Positions 1 through 6,536 of a stretch of DNA of 64,000 bases are shown piece by piece (position 1 is the stretch's first letter; the number at the start of each line of letters is the position of its first letter). Under the pieces are notes generated by a model. That model had not been told where the DNA came from and ran no database searches. It saw only the letters and a program-made list of their open reading frames with translations. The translations under genes and the position numbers were made by a program. The stretch is taken from the NCBI GenBank assembly GCA_965284435.1, contig OZ260083.1:868001-932000 (forward strand), read 5' to 3'. Source of the stretch: CAIYZT01 sp947461435 (GTDB lineage: Bacteria; Pseudomonadota; Alphaproteobacteria; Rhodobacterales; Rhodobacteraceae).

Positions 1-41
1 GTGTTTCATGTCGGCCAACAATCTGCCCAAACCCTTCGGGT

Positions 42-968
42 TTAACGCAAAAGTCGTTCGGCAATCAGGCATGCCCGGGCCAGATGGCTGGGGTTCACTG
101 GGTCATCCCGCTTCAAACGTGGCATGGTCCACCCAACCGATGCGCAGGTCCGCGCCAGGGTGAAAACCTCAACCATTTCTGTATCTTGCGTTCCATAGCC
201 TTCCATCAACGCGTCTCTGATCTGGGCATAGGCAGGTTCGTACAGATTTTGGGACATGACCGTGCCCAGATCGTACAGCCGAAAGCCGAAACCACTGTCA
301 TCGAAATCAATCAGTGTCAGTGAACGGCCATTCACCAAAACATTCTCTCGAAGAACATCGGCATGAATCGGGCCATAACTGGCCCCGCGCGCTGCGTGAT
401 CATCCAGCCGTTCGCGTAAAAAAGACCGCGTGCGGGTCAGCAGCTTTCGCTGATCCTGCGTGGCCACCGGATGATCCCAAAAGCGCCCCCAAAACGGCGT
501 CTCTCCCACCAATCCGGAAACATCCCAATTGGGGCGCGTAAAGGATGCGGGAAAGGTCAAGCCATCGGTCGCATCATGAAATCTGGCCAACAGCTGCCCA
601 AGGGCACGATGTTTGTCCAATGTTAAAGAAAGCGGTTCATCAAACGGGATCCCCGCAACGCCCAAGGCCTCTCCCTCGACCCAACTGATCGCCGAGGCTT
701 TTCGCCCCGTGGACAGGGTGACAAGATACCCTTCCTTTGCGCTCAGCGCCGAAGGAACAGCCACACCCTGCTGTGCCAGCGCCGCGCACCACCAAAGTTC
801 TGACTCGATGGCCACATCATCTTGATAGCCTTCCCGGTGAAGCCGCAAAGCGGCACGGCCATTTGGGATGGCCATTTCAAAAACCGCGTTTTCGCGGTTG
901 AGGATCAGGCGTGTCGGTGTTCCGCCCCAATGACGCGCGGCTTCTGCCGCCAATTGGTCCAGCGTCAT
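42..968 (-). CDS. Phosphotransferase-family (aminoglycoside/homoserine kinase fold) protein
   Basis: The 308-residue protein has the APH/choline-kinase fold. The catalytic loop HADVLREN is at 202-209 (H202, D204, N209) and the metal-binding DFDD at 221-224, followed by an F-RLYDLGT stretch typical of the SrkA/homoserine-kinase-II branch. An N-terminal lobe with NRENAVFEM and ALRLHREGY looks like the nucleotide-binding sheet. The family phosphorylates small-molecule or protein hydroxyls with ATP; the substrate cannot be read from sequence. Its start overlaps the arfB stop by four bases (ATGA), so it is probably translationally coupled to arfB. An AAACCC-TTC-GGGTTT hairpin at 29-43 overlaps the stop codon but has no U-tract. 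Confidence 0.85.
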   Translation of the reverse strand: MTLDQLAAEAARHWGGTPTRLILNRENAVFEMAIPNGRAALRLHREGYQDDVAIESELWWCAALAQQGVAVPSALSAKEGYLVTLSTGRKASAISWVEGEALGVAGIPFDEPLSLTLDKHRALGQLLARFHDATDGLTFPASFTRPNWDVSGLVGETPFWGRFWDHPVATQDQRKLLTRTRSFLRERLDDHAARGASYGPIHADVLRENVLVNGRSLTLIDFDDSGFGFRLYDLGTVMSQNLYEPAYAQIRDALMEGYGTQDTEMVEVFTLARTCASVGWTMPRLKRDDPVNPSHLARACLIAERLLR

Positions 969-1387
969 TCCTCCTCCTCGACCCGGCCGCGACCGGCCTT
1001 GATTTCACCGCGTTGAACTTTGGCGGCAATCCTGCGCCGCTGGCTGCCCAAGGTGGGTTTTGTGGCGATCCGCCGCTTAGGGGCCACCAAGGCCGCACGG
1101 ATCAACTCGGCCAACCTTGTCCGCGCAATTTCTCGGTTCTGGGCCTGTGATCGCGTATCTTCGACCTGCAAGATCAGGCAGCCTTCCAAGGTCCAGCGCC
1201 GCCCGGCGAGTTTCTTCAACCGTGTCTTCACTTGCGCGCTCAGATGCGGGGATCTCTCCGCCTCGAACCGAAGTTCGACCGCCGTAGACACTTTGTTCAC
1301 ATTTTGGCCGCCCGGCCCAGAGGATCGGACAAAGCTTTCCGAAAGCTCCCAATCGGCGATGTGAAGGGTGTCGTTAATCCACAGCAT
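965..1387 (-). CDS. arfB: Alternative ribosome-rescue factor ArfB (peptidyl-tRNA hydrolase)
   Basis: The 140-residue protein has the RF-1-like catalytic domain with the GGQ motif at residues 26-28 in the context SSGPGGQNVNK, then a basic C-terminal tail rich in K and R that in this family enters the empty mRNA channel. ArfB hydrolyses peptidyl-tRNA on ribosomes stalled without a stop codon. The length equals the usual 140 or so residues. The start is fixed by an in-frame TAG four codons upstream. There is no recognisable Shine-Dalgarno sequence; instead the start codon lies inside the end of a 35-codon upstream ORF (1374-1481), which suggests coupled translation. The gene overlaps the downstream phosphotransferase by four bases. 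Confidence 0.95.
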   Translation of the reverse strand: MLWINDTLHIADWELSESFVRSSGPGGQNVNKVSTAVELRFEAERSPHLSAQVKTRLKKLAGRRWTLEGCLILQVEDTRSQAQNREIARTRLAELIRAALVAPKRRIATKPTLGSQRRRIAAKVQRGEIKAGRGRVEEEE

Positions 1388-1481
1388 AAGGTGAATCTAG
1401 CGGCCCTTGCGCCAAAGAGAAAGGGTCGCCGTAATCGGCGACCCTTCCCGAGTTTCTAGGAGGTGGGCCAGTTAGGTCCAT
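1374..1481 (-). CDS. Possible 35-codon leader ORF overlapping the arfB start
   Basis: This ATG-started ORF begins MDLTGPPPRNSGRV and ends at a TAA that lies 14 bases inside arfB. Codons 6-8 are three consecutive prolines (CCA CCT CCT), a classic EF-P-dependent slow site. Those codons are also the anti-Shine-Dalgarno arm of the long-range helix in the leader. The ORF runs straight through the hairpin at 1421-1446, so a translating ribosome would open it. No Shine-Dalgarno is visible; its start overlaps the stop of a 9-codon ORF (1472-1501, MNLKIGRWT). That it is translated is inference. It could simply be a chance frame. Confidence 0.3.
   Translation of the reverse strand: MDLTGPPPRNSGRVADYGDPFSLAQGPLDSPYAVD
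1421..1446 (-). terminator. Strong hairpin (terminator or attenuator) upstream of arfB
   Basis: A perfect 11-bp stem (AAGGGTCGCCG / CGGCGACCCTT) closes a 4-base loop. Read on the minus strand it is followed by TCTCTTT, a moderate U-tract, so it points towards arfB and away from the transporter gene. Only 33 bases separate it from the arfB start codon. It is therefore either the terminator of the transporter transcript or an attenuator that arfB transcription must pass. Confidence 0.5.
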
Positions 1482-1516
1482 CGCCCAATCTTCAAGTTCA
1501 TTTCAAGGGTCTGCCC

Positions 1517-1573
1517 TTAAAAATCCCTCCCGAAGACTGTCCCGACACAACTCTCCAACATCACTCTAGACAC
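1517..1573 (-). CDS. Possible 18-residue leader peptide with a maximal Shine-Dalgarno
   Basis: A GTG codon directly follows GAAAGGAGGTGATCCA and opens an 18-codon frame, MSRVMLESCVGTVFGRDF, closed by TAA. The Shine-Dalgarno is as strong as one can be, being complementary to the whole 16S tail, which argues for ribosome binding here. The stop codon overlaps the small hairpin at 1505-1518, and another tiny ORF (1472-1501) starts 15 bases downstream. I do not recognise the peptide. A regulatory leader read by ribosomes is the simplest idea, but a functional peptide is possible. Confidence 0.4.
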   Translation of the reverse strand: MSRVMLESCVGTVFGRDF

Positions 1574-1643
1574 TGGATCACCTCCTTTCAAATGGTTGCC
1601 GATAACCAGAGGTTGACACAGATTTTGTGTTTGTCAAAACCTT

Positions 1644-2264
1644 TTACGCAGTTTTGGTAGCATATCTTGAGATGGCGAGTCGGAACGGCATCAACGCACA
1701 AAGATCGACCAGAACTTTCACACACCAGTCCGCCATCGCCAGCGACACCCACAGGGGCACCAACGGCCCCAACCCCAAAAGTGGGACAGGCCCCGTGGCC
1801 CAGGACACATCATTTCCAGGCTCGATCCAGATGAACATCGCCGAGAACGCAATCGTAAAGAAGATCGCCGTGTCCATCGACGATCCCAGCAAACCCGAGA
1901 TAAGCGGCGCGCGCCACCAGGCCGCCTTCCGCAGCCGATTGAACAAATTCACGTCCAGCATCTGACCTACCAAGAAGGCCAAGCCAGAGCCAAGGGCGAC
2001 ACGCAAAGTCACCAGGGGGCCAAACTCGCCCACGATCTGCGTGCCAACGAAGGAACAGATCAAGCCGACGGCAAAGCCGGCCAAGACAACTTTTCGCGCT
2101 GCCGCGACGCCATGAAATCGATTCACGAGTTCTGAGACGAGAAACGACAGGGGATAGGTGAACGCCCCCCATGTCAGCCAATTTCCAATCGGAAATTGCA
2201 CAAGAATGTTTGAGGCGACGACCATGATGGCCATGGCAAGGGTGCCAGGCAGAAGCATTTTCAT
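1644..2264 (-). CDS. yhhQ: Queuosine-precursor transporter, YhhQ/VUT family
   Basis: The 206-residue membrane protein has about six hydrophobic segments. The FxxSELVNRFHG stretch in the first third and the LLGSSMDTAIFFTIAF stretch in the second half are typical of the YhhQ (COG1738, VUT) family. Members import queuine precursors such as preQ0/preQ1 for the queuosine tRNA modification. The first of two close ATG codons is used. A candidate preQ1-I riboswitch ends 11 bases before the start codon, which independently supports the substrate. The gene ends at the structured region in front of arfB and could be co-transcribed with it. Confidence 0.9.
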   Translation of the reverse strand: MKMLLPGTLAMAIMVVASNILVQFPIGNWLTWGAFTYPLSFLVSELVNRFHGVAAARKVVLAGFAVGLICSFVGTQIVGEFGPLVTLRVALGSGLAFLVGQMLDVNLFNRLRKAAWWRAPLISGLLGSSMDTAIFFTIAFSAMFIWIEPGNDVSWATGPVPLLGLGPLVPLWVSLAMADWCVKVLVDLCALMPFRLAISRYATKTA

Positions 2265-2275
2265 TTTCTTTTTTT

Positions 2276-2304
2276 CCGTTTTTTACAAGGTCGCGGAGAC
2301 TTGC
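2276..2304 (-). promoter_or_regulatory. Candidate preQ1-I riboswitch upstream of yhhQ
   Basis: Read on the minus strand the element is GCAAG-UCU-CCG-C-GAC-CUUGU-AAAAAA-CGG. The pieces match the preQ1-I plan: a 5-bp P1 stem (GCAAG/CUUGU, last pair G-U), a U-rich L1, a loop segment CCG that can pair with the 3' CGG across an A6 tail (pseudoknot P2), and a C directly after the P2 5' strand, where the ligand-reading cytosine sits. The 3' GG is the only Shine-Dalgarno-like sequence before the start codon, so ligand binding would block translation. Found by eye; no covariance search was run. Confidence 0.6.
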
Positions 2305-2341
2305 TTGCCCTTTGGGCCGCCCCGGGATTGGGGACGCAGGC

Positions 2342-2370
2342 GCATAGCGCGGTCCTGTGGCACCTGTCAA
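2342..2370 (-). promoter_or_regulatory. Possible promoter for yhhQ
   Basis: Reading on the minus strand, a perfect TTGACA (2365-2370) is followed after 17 bases by CTATGC (2342-2347), a weak -10. The -35 overlaps the last codon and stop of the upstream gene. Initiation near 2335 would give a leader that contains the whole riboswitch candidate. Confidence 0.35.
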
Positions 2371-3251
2371 TCAGGCAGATGGTATTCAACCAATTCAGCC
2401 GATTGAAAAAAATTGCCGTTGTCATCGCTGATCATCGTCGCTGTCAGCAAGCCCTTGGAATTGCGCCAAAGCGAGAGGCCCTCAAGGTTTCCATGCAGCC
2501 CGAACGGTGTTTCAATCAAGGTCTGACCCGGCCCAAGGTTTTGATCGTTGATCTTGTACCGGACCAGACGCGTTGCAAACCCGCCCACAAAGCTGAAATC
2601 TCGAAACAAGACATAAAGTTGTCCGTCAGGTCCAAAATCTGCCGCCACGGGCAAAAAATCATCAATCCGCGGAATCTGCGCAACCACGCGCCATGCGCTG
2701 TCGGTGTTGGCATAAAGGGGAAAAGGGCCCGTGTCTCGCCGGGTTGTCTCTGGCACAGTAAAAAGGGTGCCGTCCGGCCCAATGGCCAAGGCCTCCAAGG
2801 CTCCATTTGTCGGCAACTTGCCGAAATCGCGCGGCTTTCCAATGGGAACACCGGCCTGCGCAAAGCTGGCAAACTGCAAAACCCGGGCCGGCCCCTCCGT
2901 TGAAACGAAGATTTCGCCCTTGGGGCCGATGGCCAAACCCTCGCTGTCGATAGGTTGACGGCCAGCCTTCCCTTGCACGGCAAGTTCTTCTCGCCCGGTC
3001 AGGGCGGCCCCAGAAATCCGGCCCGTGCTGTCGCGTGTCAGCCGGCCAGAAATCGCAAAGCTTCGATCTGAAATCGCGATGAACCGGTCCCCATCGGCAG
3101 AGACCCACACGGCCGACAGCCCTTCGGCCGCCAAAGGTTTTATGTCAAAACGTCCCAAAAAGCCATCAGCGGGCGCTGCTTTCCCCGTTCTGAATTGGAA
3201 CAGGGAAAGGCACAGCGCTGCGATCAGTCCGACGACAATACTGCGGCGCAT
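2367..3251 (-). CDS. Secreted esterase-like/phytase-like beta-propeller protein
   Basis: The 294-residue protein starts with a signal peptide (MRRSIVVGLIAALCLSLF, cleavage near residue 25) and continues with the repeated GLSAVWVSADGDRFIAISD, DSEGLAIGPKGEIFVSTEG and LEALAIGPDGTLFTVPET blades of the phytase-like domain (PF13449). The family is a periplasmic propeller of unsettled activity, often named esterase-like activity of phytase. It overlaps the stop of mepA by 28 bases, so the two are likely one operon. No catalytic residues can be assigned with confidence. Confidence 0.8.
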   Translation of the reverse strand: MRRSIVVGLIAALCLSLFQFRTGKAAPADGFLGRFDIKPLAAEGLSAVWVSADGDRFIAISDRSFAISGRLTRDSTGRISGAALTGREELAVQGKAGRQPIDSEGLAIGPKGEIFVSTEGPARVLQFASFAQAGVPIGKPRDFGKLPTNGALEALAIGPDGTLFTVPETTRRDTGPFPLYANTDSAWRVVAQIPRIDDFLPVAADFGPDGQLYVLFRDFSFVGGFATRLVRYKINDQNLGPGQTLIETPFGLHGNLEGLSLWRNSKGLLTATMISDDNGNFFQSAELVEYHLPD

Positions 3252-4123
3252 TGATTGGGCAGATCGGCCATCGTGAACTGGCGCGGATGCTTCTTCTTGG
3301 GCGGTGGCGGCGGCGGATCTTTCGGTCTGGGCAGCCGTTCAGGATGAAGATAGGCGTCCGACACCCACCACATCAGCGTGTCATCACAGCCACTGCCGCC
3401 CTTGGACAGTTCAGAAACACTTGGCGTCTGGGTCTGACACAGACTTGCGCCCTTGGGGCATTTCAGGCGCACATGAAAATGTGTGTCGTGTCCCGCCTCA
3501 GGCCGGATTTTCTGCAACCACTTCTTGTCAGAGGCCTTCGCGGTCTTGCACATCTCGATCTTCACGGCCGCTGCAACAAAGATTCGGTCCACCCGGGGAT
3601 CAGAAGCGGCGGCTTTCATGATTTCATAATTCTGCCGGGTCCAATTCTTGGTCACTGACAACTGGTCTTCTGACCGCACCGGGATCGACGAAATCTCTTC
3701 CCGCTCGGCCACGGACAGGGTCAGTCGCTTGGCGGGCAATTGCCAGATGTCGACATCCAGCCCGATTTGATGGCTTGCATGACCTGAATCCATCGGCCCG
3801 CCGCGTGGATTGCCGATGTCGCCGATATAAAGGCCCGCCCAACCCCGTTGTGTTGCGGCGAAAGCCGAAAGATCCTGTAGAAAAGCGATTGTCACCGGCT
3901 GGCCAAAGTTGCGATGCCGCGACAGCCGCATGGCCTGCCACGTGGGGCCGGTCTCCGGTAACTCAACCAGACCTGCGGCGCAGCCTTTGGCATAGCTTCC
4001 AATCGGCATCGGCGCTTGGTTCGAGGGAAAGTCTTCCGCCGCAAACAAGGTTGCGGCGGTTTGCTCGGCCAGCAAAGGGGCGGGGGCCAACAAGGCCAAA
4101 ACGACAAAGAACGAACGGATCAT
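3224..4123 (-). CDS. mepA: Penicillin-insensitive murein endopeptidase MepA
   Basis: The 299-residue protein has a signal peptide (cleavage after LLAEQ) and the LAS metallopeptidase motifs SGHASHQIGLDVD at 113-125 (H115, H118, D123) and HDTHFHVRL at 212-220 (H212, H215, H217), which supply the zinc site. MepA cuts D-alanyl-meso-diaminopimelyl cross-links in periplasmic peptidoglycan and is not inhibited by beta-lactams. A proline-rich KDPPPPPPKKK stretch precedes the last 20 residues. The start overlaps the stop of the upstream MFS gene by four bases (ATGA). Confidence 0.93.
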   Translation of the reverse strand: MIRSFFVVLALLAPAPLLAEQTAATLFAAEDFPSNQAPMPIGSYAKGCAAGLVELPETGPTWQAMRLSRHRNFGQPVTIAFLQDLSAFAATQRGWAGLYIGDIGNPRGGPMDSGHASHQIGLDVDIWQLPAKRLTLSVAEREEISSIPVRSEDQLSVTKNWTRQNYEIMKAAASDPRVDRIFVAAAVKIEMCKTAKASDKKWLQKIRPEAGHDTHFHVRLKCPKGASLCQTQTPSVSELSKGGSGCDDTLMWWVSDAYLHPERLPRPKDPPPPPPKKKHPRQFTMADLPNQCAAVLSSD

Positions 4124-5493
4124 GACGCGGCTTGCTCTCCTTTGGGTTTGACCCAGATTAGCAGGATTAGGCCCAACAGGAACAGCAAGATCACGGGCGA
4201 AATCCCGATGCGCGGGGATTGGCTGTATTGTGAGACCACGGCGATCAACAAAGGCGAGATAAAGCTGGCCACTTTGCCCGACAGGGCAAAAAGGCCAAAA
4301 GCCTCGGTGGCGCGGTCTGGTGTGGTGTGGCGCACCAGCAAGGTTCGGCTTGCGGCCTGCAACGGCCCACCCGCCGCCCCAATCAGGGCGCCGCAGATGT
4401 AAAAGATCACGTCCGGCACGTTAGAGGCCGGGTCCAACGGCACACCCCAAAGGGCTTCGCGGTCAAGCCCGACGATAACGATACACACAATCAACAAGAC
4501 CCAAATCGACCCCGCGATCACGGGTTTGGGGCCAAAACTGGCATCCATCTTTCCGCCAACCCAACTGGCAATCATGGCCGTAATGCCGCCCAGTATGCCG
4601 AAAATCCCGATGGCTGTAATCGACCACCCCAAAACATTCGAAGCATAGATGCCGCCAAAGGCATAAAGCGCATTCAATGCGTCACGATAGGCAAGGGAAG
4701 ACAGCAAATAGGAAAGCAAGGACTTGCGGTACCGAAGCGAGGCAATCAACTCCGCCAGACTGCCCATTGCGGCACCGATATTCAGTCGCGATCTGGCCAT
4801 TTTGGGCTCTTTGACCCAGACAAAGAAGGGGATCATGAAGATCACATACCAAATTGCCGTGATCGGCCCCACGGCCCGCGTACCCTCACGCGCTTCGGGA
4901 TCCAAGCCGAACAAGGGGTCCATCCCGATCAAGGTTTTGCCCGTCGTGGCATTTTCCGCAAAAAGGCACAGCATGACGATCAAGGCCAAAAGCCCGCCCA
5001 AATAACCAAAGGCAAAGCCATAGCCAGAAATCCGCCCAATATCATCGCCTTCGGTCAGGCTGGGCATCAAGGCATTTGTGAAAATCGTGGTGAATTCCAT
5101 CCCGATAAAGCCCAAACCGAACAGGCAAATCGCATAGGTCAGCATCCCGGCCTCTCCGCCCGGGCTGACCCACCACAATCCAAAAGCGCCGACGACGTAG
5201 AATAGGGAAAAGATCCAGACCCAGATCAGCCGCCGCCCCGTGCCATCGGCTATGGCGCCCAAAATCGGGGCGAGGATCGCAATAATGACAGACGTGATTG
5301 TCAAACCGTAACCCCAATAGGCTTGGGCGGCGGCCTTGGCGGCCTCTTCTTCCAGTCCGGTTCCCATATAGTAGCCACGGGCGATTTCCGCGAAATAGGG
5401 ACCGAAAACAAAGGTCAGCAACAACGTATTATACGGCTGGCTCGCCCAATCGAAAAACCACCATCCCCAAATGCGCTGTCTTTGCGTTGCCAT
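4120..5493 (-). CDS. MFS transporter, UMF1/ATG22-like family
   Basis: The protein of about 457 residues has the UMF1 N-terminus WGWWFFDWASQPYNTLLLTFVFGPYF, roughly twelve hydrophobic segments, and a mid-protein AAGGPLQAASRTLLVRH segment characteristic of the ATG22-like group (PF11700). Substrates are not established in bacteria; fungal relatives export vacuolar amino acids. I chose the ATG at 5493 over the upstream ATG at 5553 because GGGGGACGGG lies just in front of it and the family starts at this point. It is the first gene of a run with mepA and the phytase-like gene. Confidence 0.85.
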   Translation of the reverse strand: MATQRQRIWGWWFFDWASQPYNTLLLTFVFGPYFAEIARGYYMGTGLEEEAAKAAAQAYWGYGLTITSVIIAILAPILGAIADGTGRRLIWVWIFSLFYVVGAFGLWWVSPGGEAGMLTYAICLFGLGFIGMEFTTIFTNALMPSLTEGDDIGRISGYGFAFGYLGGLLALIVMLCLFAENATTGKTLIGMDPLFGLDPEAREGTRAVGPITAIWYVIFMIPFFVWVKEPKMARSRLNIGAAMGSLAELIASLRYRKSLLSYLLSSLAYRDALNALYAFGGIYASNVLGWSITAIGIFGILGGITAMIASWVGGKMDASFGPKPVIAGSIWVLLIVCIVIVGLDREALWGVPLDPASNVPDVIFYICGALIGAAGGPLQAASRTLLVRHTTPDRATEAFGLFALSGKVASFISPLLIAVVSQYSQSPRIGISPVILLFLLGLILLIWVKPKGEQAAS

Positions 5494-5575
5494 CGTCCCG
5501 TCCCCCGTTTTTGCTTTTGGCCAGATCAAGCCCGAAATGACTCTGTCTGGCAAGGGGAAGGCGTGTAACGCCGCG

Positions 5576-6106
5576 TCACGCGCTGGGGGGCCAAGGACGC
5601 TGGGCGTCTGATGCGATCCAGCCTTGCACCCAGTCAGGCAGCGCCGGACTTTGCGGATCGTGCCCCAGGGCCTGTGCCACCTCTGCCGGGTTCACCAGCC
5701 CCGCCTTTGACGTAAAGGCAGATCGCAGCAGCATCGCCGCGGTACACTCGCCGCCGCGCCAAAAGGTTTGCTCCAGATAGATAAACCGCTGGTCCCATCC
5801 CAAGACCCGAGATTTTTGCGTCAGCACCTGAAACAGCGTCACGCGCTTGCGATACCGCGTGGAGTTGCCCGCAACGGTGATGCCCCAACCCTTGGCCAAA
5901 GCCACCCGGTCAAAACCCATGCGCACTGACATCGGAATGCGCCCCAGGTCAAACAAGGTCAGTGTGCGGCCATTGTTCAATTCGCGCCAAGGGTCCAGGT
6001 CAACCGGCCAGATCCGATGTGTGCTGACATGGGTGTCAAACAATCCCAACTTCGGCGCGCGCCGAAATTTCCACATTTGATGCCATATGCGAAAATAAGG
6101 ATACAT
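5576..6106 (-). CDS. Hotdog-fold acyl-CoA thioesterase-like protein
   Basis: The 176-residue protein has the single hotdog domain of the THEM6/4-hydroxybenzoyl-CoA thioesterase-like group. The DLDPWRELNNGRTLTLFDLGR segment (about residues 36-56) replaces the usual DxDxxxHxNN active-site strip, with Asn-Asn kept but His not obvious. The pattern continues with STRYRKRV, VLGWDQRFIYLEQ and a C-terminal LPDWVQGW. Predicted to hydrolyse an acyl-CoA in the cytosol; substrate unknown. It is divergent from yggT across 134 bases that should hold both promoters. Confidence 0.75.
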   Translation of the reverse strand: MYPYFRIWHQMWKFRRAPKLGLFDTHVSTHRIWPVDLDPWRELNNGRTLTLFDLGRIPMSVRMGFDRVALAKGWGITVAGNSTRYRKRVTLFQVLTQKSRVLGWDQRFIYLEQTFWRGGECTAAMLLRSAFTSKAGLVNPAEVAQALGHDPQSPALPDWVQGWIASDAQRPWPPSA

Positions 6107-6240
6107 TTGGGTCCTCTACGTTGAATGGTGCCGCACTGCCCTCTGTCGGCATCAAGGTCAAGACGCAACGCAGCGACCGCCGCTCTTGCCCTTGGGCGCT
6201 GGGCGCGTTACCTAACCCAATACATTCACCGGAGCCGCCC

Positions 6241-6528
6241 ATGACCTCGCTTTTCCAGATCCTCGTTGCCCTGCTGGACATCGCAAAGTGGATCGTCCTT
6301 GCCCATGTGATCATGTCATGGCTGATCAACTTTCAAGTTCTCAACCTGCGCCAATCGGTGGTTGCACAAATCTGGTATTCCCTGAACCGCCTGCTGGATC
6401 CGGTCTATACTTGGGTCCGCCGTTTTTTGCCACGTATGGGCGGCGTCGATCTTGCGCCGCTGGTTGTTCTCTTTGCCCTCTATGCGCTGCGGGTGGTCCT
6501 GTTTAACAACATGGCCGCCTTCTTCTGA
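6241..6528 (+). CDS. yggT: YggT-family membrane protein
   Basis: The 95-residue protein has two hydrophobic segments separated by the conserved LNRLLDPVYTWVRRFLPRMGGVDLAPLVVLF core of the YggT family (PF02325). Function is not well defined; relatives are linked with cell-envelope or osmotic roles. The ATG at 6241 follows GGAG at good distance, so the longer frame upstream is not used. The TGA stop sits eight bases before the recQ start and even contributes to its Shine-Dalgarno, so the two genes are probably co-expressed. Confidence 0.85.
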   Translation: MTSLFQILVALLDIAKWIVLAHVIMSWLINFQVLNLRQSVVAQIWYSLNRLLDPVYTWVRRFLPRMGGVDLAPLVVLFALYALRVVLFNNMAAFF

Positions 6529-6536
6529 GGCCTGAC

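Larger units (their letters stand above)
1388..1643 (-). other. Structured 256-bp leader/intergenic region between the transporter and arfB
   Basis: Besides the hairpin at 1421-1446, this region holds GAAAGGAGGTGATCCAG (minus strand, 1573-1589), complementary to the last 17 bases of typical Rhodobacteraceae 16S rRNA. Bases 1572-1586 can pair with 1458-1472 (8 bp, a 2x2 internal loop, then 5 bp), which would hide that Shine-Dalgarno. A small AAGGG-CAGA-CCCTT hairpin lies at 1505-1518. An inverted repeat TTGACA-N13-TGTCAA lies at 1613-1637 and may be an operator or a -35 element, but no matching -10 was found. It may be an arfB leader, a transporter 3' UTR or an independent small RNA. Confidence 0.5.

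Noticed and set aside
29..43. AAACCC-TTC-GGGTTT hairpin at the end of the phosphotransferase gene as a terminator
   Set aside because: The stem overlaps the stop codon and no U-tract follows on either strand.
1463..1660. Plus-strand 65-codon frame in the arfB-yhhQ intergenic region
   Set aside because: No Shine-Dalgarno, no recognisable domain, and the structured elements read better on the minus strand.
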